Below are positions 61,933 to 64,000 of a stretch of 64,000 nucleotides of DNA, piece by piece; the first letter of the stretch is position 1; every line of letters starts with the position of its first letter. The position numbers and the translations under genes are program-made. The DNA comes from Myxococcaceae bacterium JPH2 (lineage in GTDB: Bacteria > Myxococcota > Myxococcia > Myxococcales > Myxococcaceae): NCBI GenBank assembly GCA_016458225.1, contig JAEMGR010000005.1:434001-498000 (forward strand), in the 5' to 3' direction. The notes under the pieces were generated by a model. It searched no databases, was not told the DNA's origin, and worked only from the letters and a program-made list of their open reading frames with translations.

Positions 61933-63309
61933 ATGTGCGGCATCTTCGGAATCGTGGGTCACGCTGAGGCTTCCAACCTGACGTACCTGGGCCTGCACGC
62001 CCTCCAGCATCGAGGCCAGGAGTCCGCCGGCATCGTGGCGTCGGACGGCCATACCCTTCGCGCCCATCGACAGATGGGCCTGGTCGCGGACATCTTCACC
62101 GCACCCGTGCTCGCCGGCCTGCCTGGCCAGGCAGCCATCGGGCACACGCGCTACTCCACCGCGGGCGGCAGCCGGCTGGAGAACGCCCAGCCCCTCTTCG
62201 TCACGTACGCGGGCGGGCAGTTCTCCATCGCGCACAACGGCAACCTGGTGAACGCGCGCGAGCTGAAGGACGCGCTCGAGGCCGACGGCGCCATCTTCCA
62301 GTCGGACGCGGACACGGAGGTGGTCATGCACCTCCTCGCCCGCTCCAAGCAGCCGACCTTCGAGGCGAAGCTCGTGGAGGCCCTCAAGAAGGTGGAGGGC
62401 GCCTACAGCATCCTGCTGCTCACCGAGAGCAAGCTCATCGCCGCGCGCGACCCCTACGGCTTCCGGCCGCTGGTGCTGGGCAAGATGAAGGAAGGCGCCT
62501 TCGTGGTGGCCAGCGAGACGACCGCGCTGGACCTCATCGAGGCCGAGCTGGTGCGCGAGCTGGAGCCCGGCGAGCTGCTCGTCATCGAGAACGGCGTCAT
62601 GCGCACCAGCCAGCCGTTCGCGCGAGCGCCACGCCAGGCCCGCTGCATCTTCGAGCAGGTCTACTTCGCCAAGCCGGACTCCGTGCTCTTCGGCAAGAGC
62701 GTCTACGAGACGCGCAAGCGCCTGGGCATGCAGTTGGCCCGCGAGCAGCCCGCCCCCAGCGCGGACCTGGTCATCGCGGTGCCGGACTCGGGCGTGCCGG
62801 CCGCCATCGGCTTCTCCCAGATGAGCGGCATCCCCTACGACGTGGGCCTCATCCGCAGCCACTACGTGGGCCGCACCTTCATCGAGCCGCAGCAGTCCAT
62901 CCGTCACTTCGGCGTGAAGCTGAAGCTGTCCGCCGTGCGCAGCGTGCTCAAGGGCAAGCGCGTGGTGGTGGTGGATGACTCCATCGTGCGCGGCACCACC
63001 AGCCGGAAGATCGTCAAGATGCTCAAGGCCGCCGGCGCCGTGGAGGTGCATCTGCGCATCTCGTCGCCGCCCACGCAGTGGCCCTGCTACTACGGCATCG
63101 ACACGCCCAGCCGGCAGGAGCTCATCGCCTCCAGCCACACCACCGAGGAGATCGCCCGCTACGTGACGGCGGACTCGCTGGGCTACCTCTCGCTGGAAGG
63201 CCTGGGCACCGCGGTGGACGACCCCACGGGCTCCACCTTCTGCACGGCCTGCTTCTCGGGTCAGTACCTCACGGGCGGCTTCACGGCGGACGACAAGCTC
63301 AGCGCCTGA
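61933..63309 (+). CDS. purF: Amidophosphoribosyltransferase
   Basis: A 458-aa enzyme catalysing the first committed step of purine synthesis: PRPP plus glutamine to phosphoribosylamine. The start ATG is followed directly by Cys2, the glutaminase nucleophile ([10 protein letters not shown]), so unlike the Bacillus enzyme no long propeptide needs removal. The Ntn domain has [17 protein letters not shown] and [11 protein letters not shown]; the PRTase domain has [15 protein letters not shown] and the PRPP loop [18 protein letters not shown]. Four cysteines (238, 385, 437, 440) line up with the [4Fe-4S] ligands of the Bacillus-type enzyme, so this is the oxygen-sensitive Fe-S form. It precedes a sensor gene by 4 bp on the same strand. 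Confidence 0.97.
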   Translation: MCGIFGIVGHAEASNLTYLGLHALQHRGQESAGIVASDGHTLRAHRQMGLVADIFTAPVLAGLPGQAAIGHTRYSTAGGSRLENAQPLFVTYAGGQFSIAHNGNLVNARELKDALEADGAIFQSDADTEVVMHLLARSKQPTFEAKLVEALKKVEGAYSILLLTESKLIAARDPYGFRPLVLGKMKEGAFVVASETTALDLIEAELVRELEPGELLVIENGVMRTSQPFARAPRQARCIFEQVYFAKPDSVLFGKSVYETRKRLGMQLAREQPAPSADLVIAVPDSGVPAAIGFSQMSGIPYDVGLIRSHYVGRTFIEPQQSIRHFGVKLKLSAVRSVLKGKRVVVVDDSIVRGTTSRKIVKMLKAAGAVEVHLRISSPPTQWPCYYGIDTPSRQELIASSHTTEEIARYVTADSLGYLSLEGLGTAVDDPTGSTFCTACFSGQYLTGGFTADDKLSA

Positions 63310-63313
63310 CCCC

Positions 63314-64000
63314 ATGACCGCCTCGTCCGCGCGGCCCGAGTTCATCCAGGCGGAGCGACAGTTCGTCCGCTCCGTGCTCGCGGGACTCGTGCTGCTGGGG
63401 CTCGTGGCGGTCGCGGGTCCCCTGCTCAGCTACCGCAGCGACGTGGCCGAGGCGCGCGCGCAGTTCCAGCTGCGCGTCGCGCGCGAGGCCCGCGTCTACG
63501 CCGAGGCGCTCGGCCTTCACCTCAACCTGCTCCAGACGGAGCTGCAGCGCGTCTCCGCGAGCGTGGGGCCGGACCTTCAGCACCCCGGCGACCTGGGCAC
63601 CGAGGACCTGCTCGACCTCACCTCCCCCTCGGGCGGCCTGTTCCACGCGGGCCTCATGCTGCTGGACGGCGACGGCCGCGTCCGCTGGAGCGACCCCCCG
63701 CACATCACCGAGGAGTCCTCCTTCGCGGCGCGCCCCTGGTTCCGAGACGTGCTCGCGCGTCAGGTGCCCATCGTCGAGGCCATCGCGCCGGGCTCGTCGT
63801 CCTTCGTCGTCGCCGTTCCCATCACCCATGGCGGTCGCGCCGCGGGCGTGCTCGCGGGCCTGCTCGACACGAGCACCGCGCTGCCGGGCGGCCGGCCGCT
63901 GGGCGAGCACCTGGAGCTGCTCGTCCTCAACGCCGCGGGCGACCTGTTCCTCCCCGGCACGCCGCCGCGCTGGGCCACGCTCCCCCAAGCGGATGCCGAG
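63314..64000 (+). CDS. Cache-domain sensor protein, N-terminal part
   Basis: Reading frame open from ATG to the right edge, 229 codons without stop, so the gene is truncated by the window. It starts MTASSARPEFIQAERQFVRS, then a transmembrane segment [19 protein letters not shown] at residues 19 to 41. The following extracytoplasmic part resembles a double Cache domain: a long coiled helix (RSDVAEARAQFQLRVAREARVYAEALGL), then GLMLLDGDGRVRWSDPPH, FAARPWFRDVLARQVPIVE, SSFVVAVPITHGGRAAGVLAG and LELLVLNAAGDLFLPG. The DGDGRVxWSxP, RPWFRDVL and VPIxHGGRxAGVLxG blocks are Cache-type. The output domain (histidine kinase, chemoreceptor or cyclase) is outside the window. It follows purF by 4 bp. Confidence 0.75.
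   Translation, partial: MTASSARPEFIQAERQFVRSVLAGLVLLGLVAVAGPLLSYRSDVAEARAQFQLRVAREARVYAEALGLHLNLLQTELQRVSASVGPDLQHPGDLGTEDLLDLTSPSGGLFHAGLMLLDGDGRVRWSDPPHITEESSFAARPWFRDVLARQVPIVEAIAPGSSSFVVAVPITHGGRAAGVLAGLLDTSTALPGGRPLGEHLELLVLNAAGDLFLPGTPPRWATLPQADAE

Overview
The window is a gene-dense, very GC-rich stretch of bacterial chromosome with roughly 52 protein genes, mostly in short directional runs, and no rRNA, tRNA, CRISPR array, prophage or insertion sequence that I could support. Everything points to a myxobacterium (Myxococcota, probably Myxococcaceae or a near relative; inference): third-codon positions are almost all G or C, there is an NtrC-type two-component pair, several proteins join domains through very long Pro/Ala linkers, and secreted lipoproteins carry (P/T)DAG linkers. 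GTG and TTG starts are frequent.

Left part (1-11515): the 3' end of prmA, an AraC regulator, two tandem Mpo1-like (DUF962) membrane proteins, rsmE, a GlsB-type membrane protein, an RDD protein with a zinc ribbon and long linker, a 1006-aa MshEN/GAF-like/HEAT protein, and an overlapping histidine kinase / sigma-54 activator pair.

Minus-strand block 11525-18097: a wax ester synthase/DGAT-like acyltransferase, a PRMT-like methyltransferase, an Mla-type ABC ATPase, and a 1026-aa protein that I read as a full-length plant-type methionine S-methyltransferase (methyltransferase plus two aminotransferase-like domains). This is the most unusual gene of the window; unlike the plant protein as I remember it, its last domain keeps the PLP-lysine motif.

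Middle (18302-34195): small uncharacterised proteins, a site-2 protease with CBS domains, a DUF2892 protein, a stand-alone Coq4, a PPK2 kinase, an acyl-CoA (propionyl-type) carboxylase locus with separate carboxyltransferase, biotin carboxylase and biotin carrier genes, a DUF1877 protein, a TauE/SafE permease, a secreted protein with four identical-spacing six-cysteine repeats, a GYF/DUF4388/DnaJ/TPR protein and a YhbY RNA-binding protein.

Right part (34208-64000): outer-membrane and secreted proteins (a beta-barrel candidate, a lipoprotein, a beta-helix/Fn3/CBM2 protein), an acyltransferase-3, DoxX and YdeI proteins, an RND efflux adaptor/pump pair, an HTTM membrane protein, a Gfo/Idh/MocA oxidoreductase, an LtaS-like sulfatase-fold enzyme, a metallo-beta-lactamase fold hydrolase, a LysM/SLT protein followed by a 50-bp hairpin, a large KatE-type catalase, a HAD phosphatase, a diheme cytochrome / beta-helix lipoprotein pair, an AI-2E family permease, a ceramidase-like protein, purF with its Fe-S cysteines, and the 5' end of a Cache-domain sensor cut by the right edge.

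Recurring themes are SAM-dependent methyl transfer (PrmA, RsmE, the PRMT-like protein, MMT) and lipid metabolism (Mpo1-like pair, WS/DGAT, acyl-CoA carboxylase, ceramidase-like). Functions come from recognition of motifs and family resemblance by eye; no database search was run.
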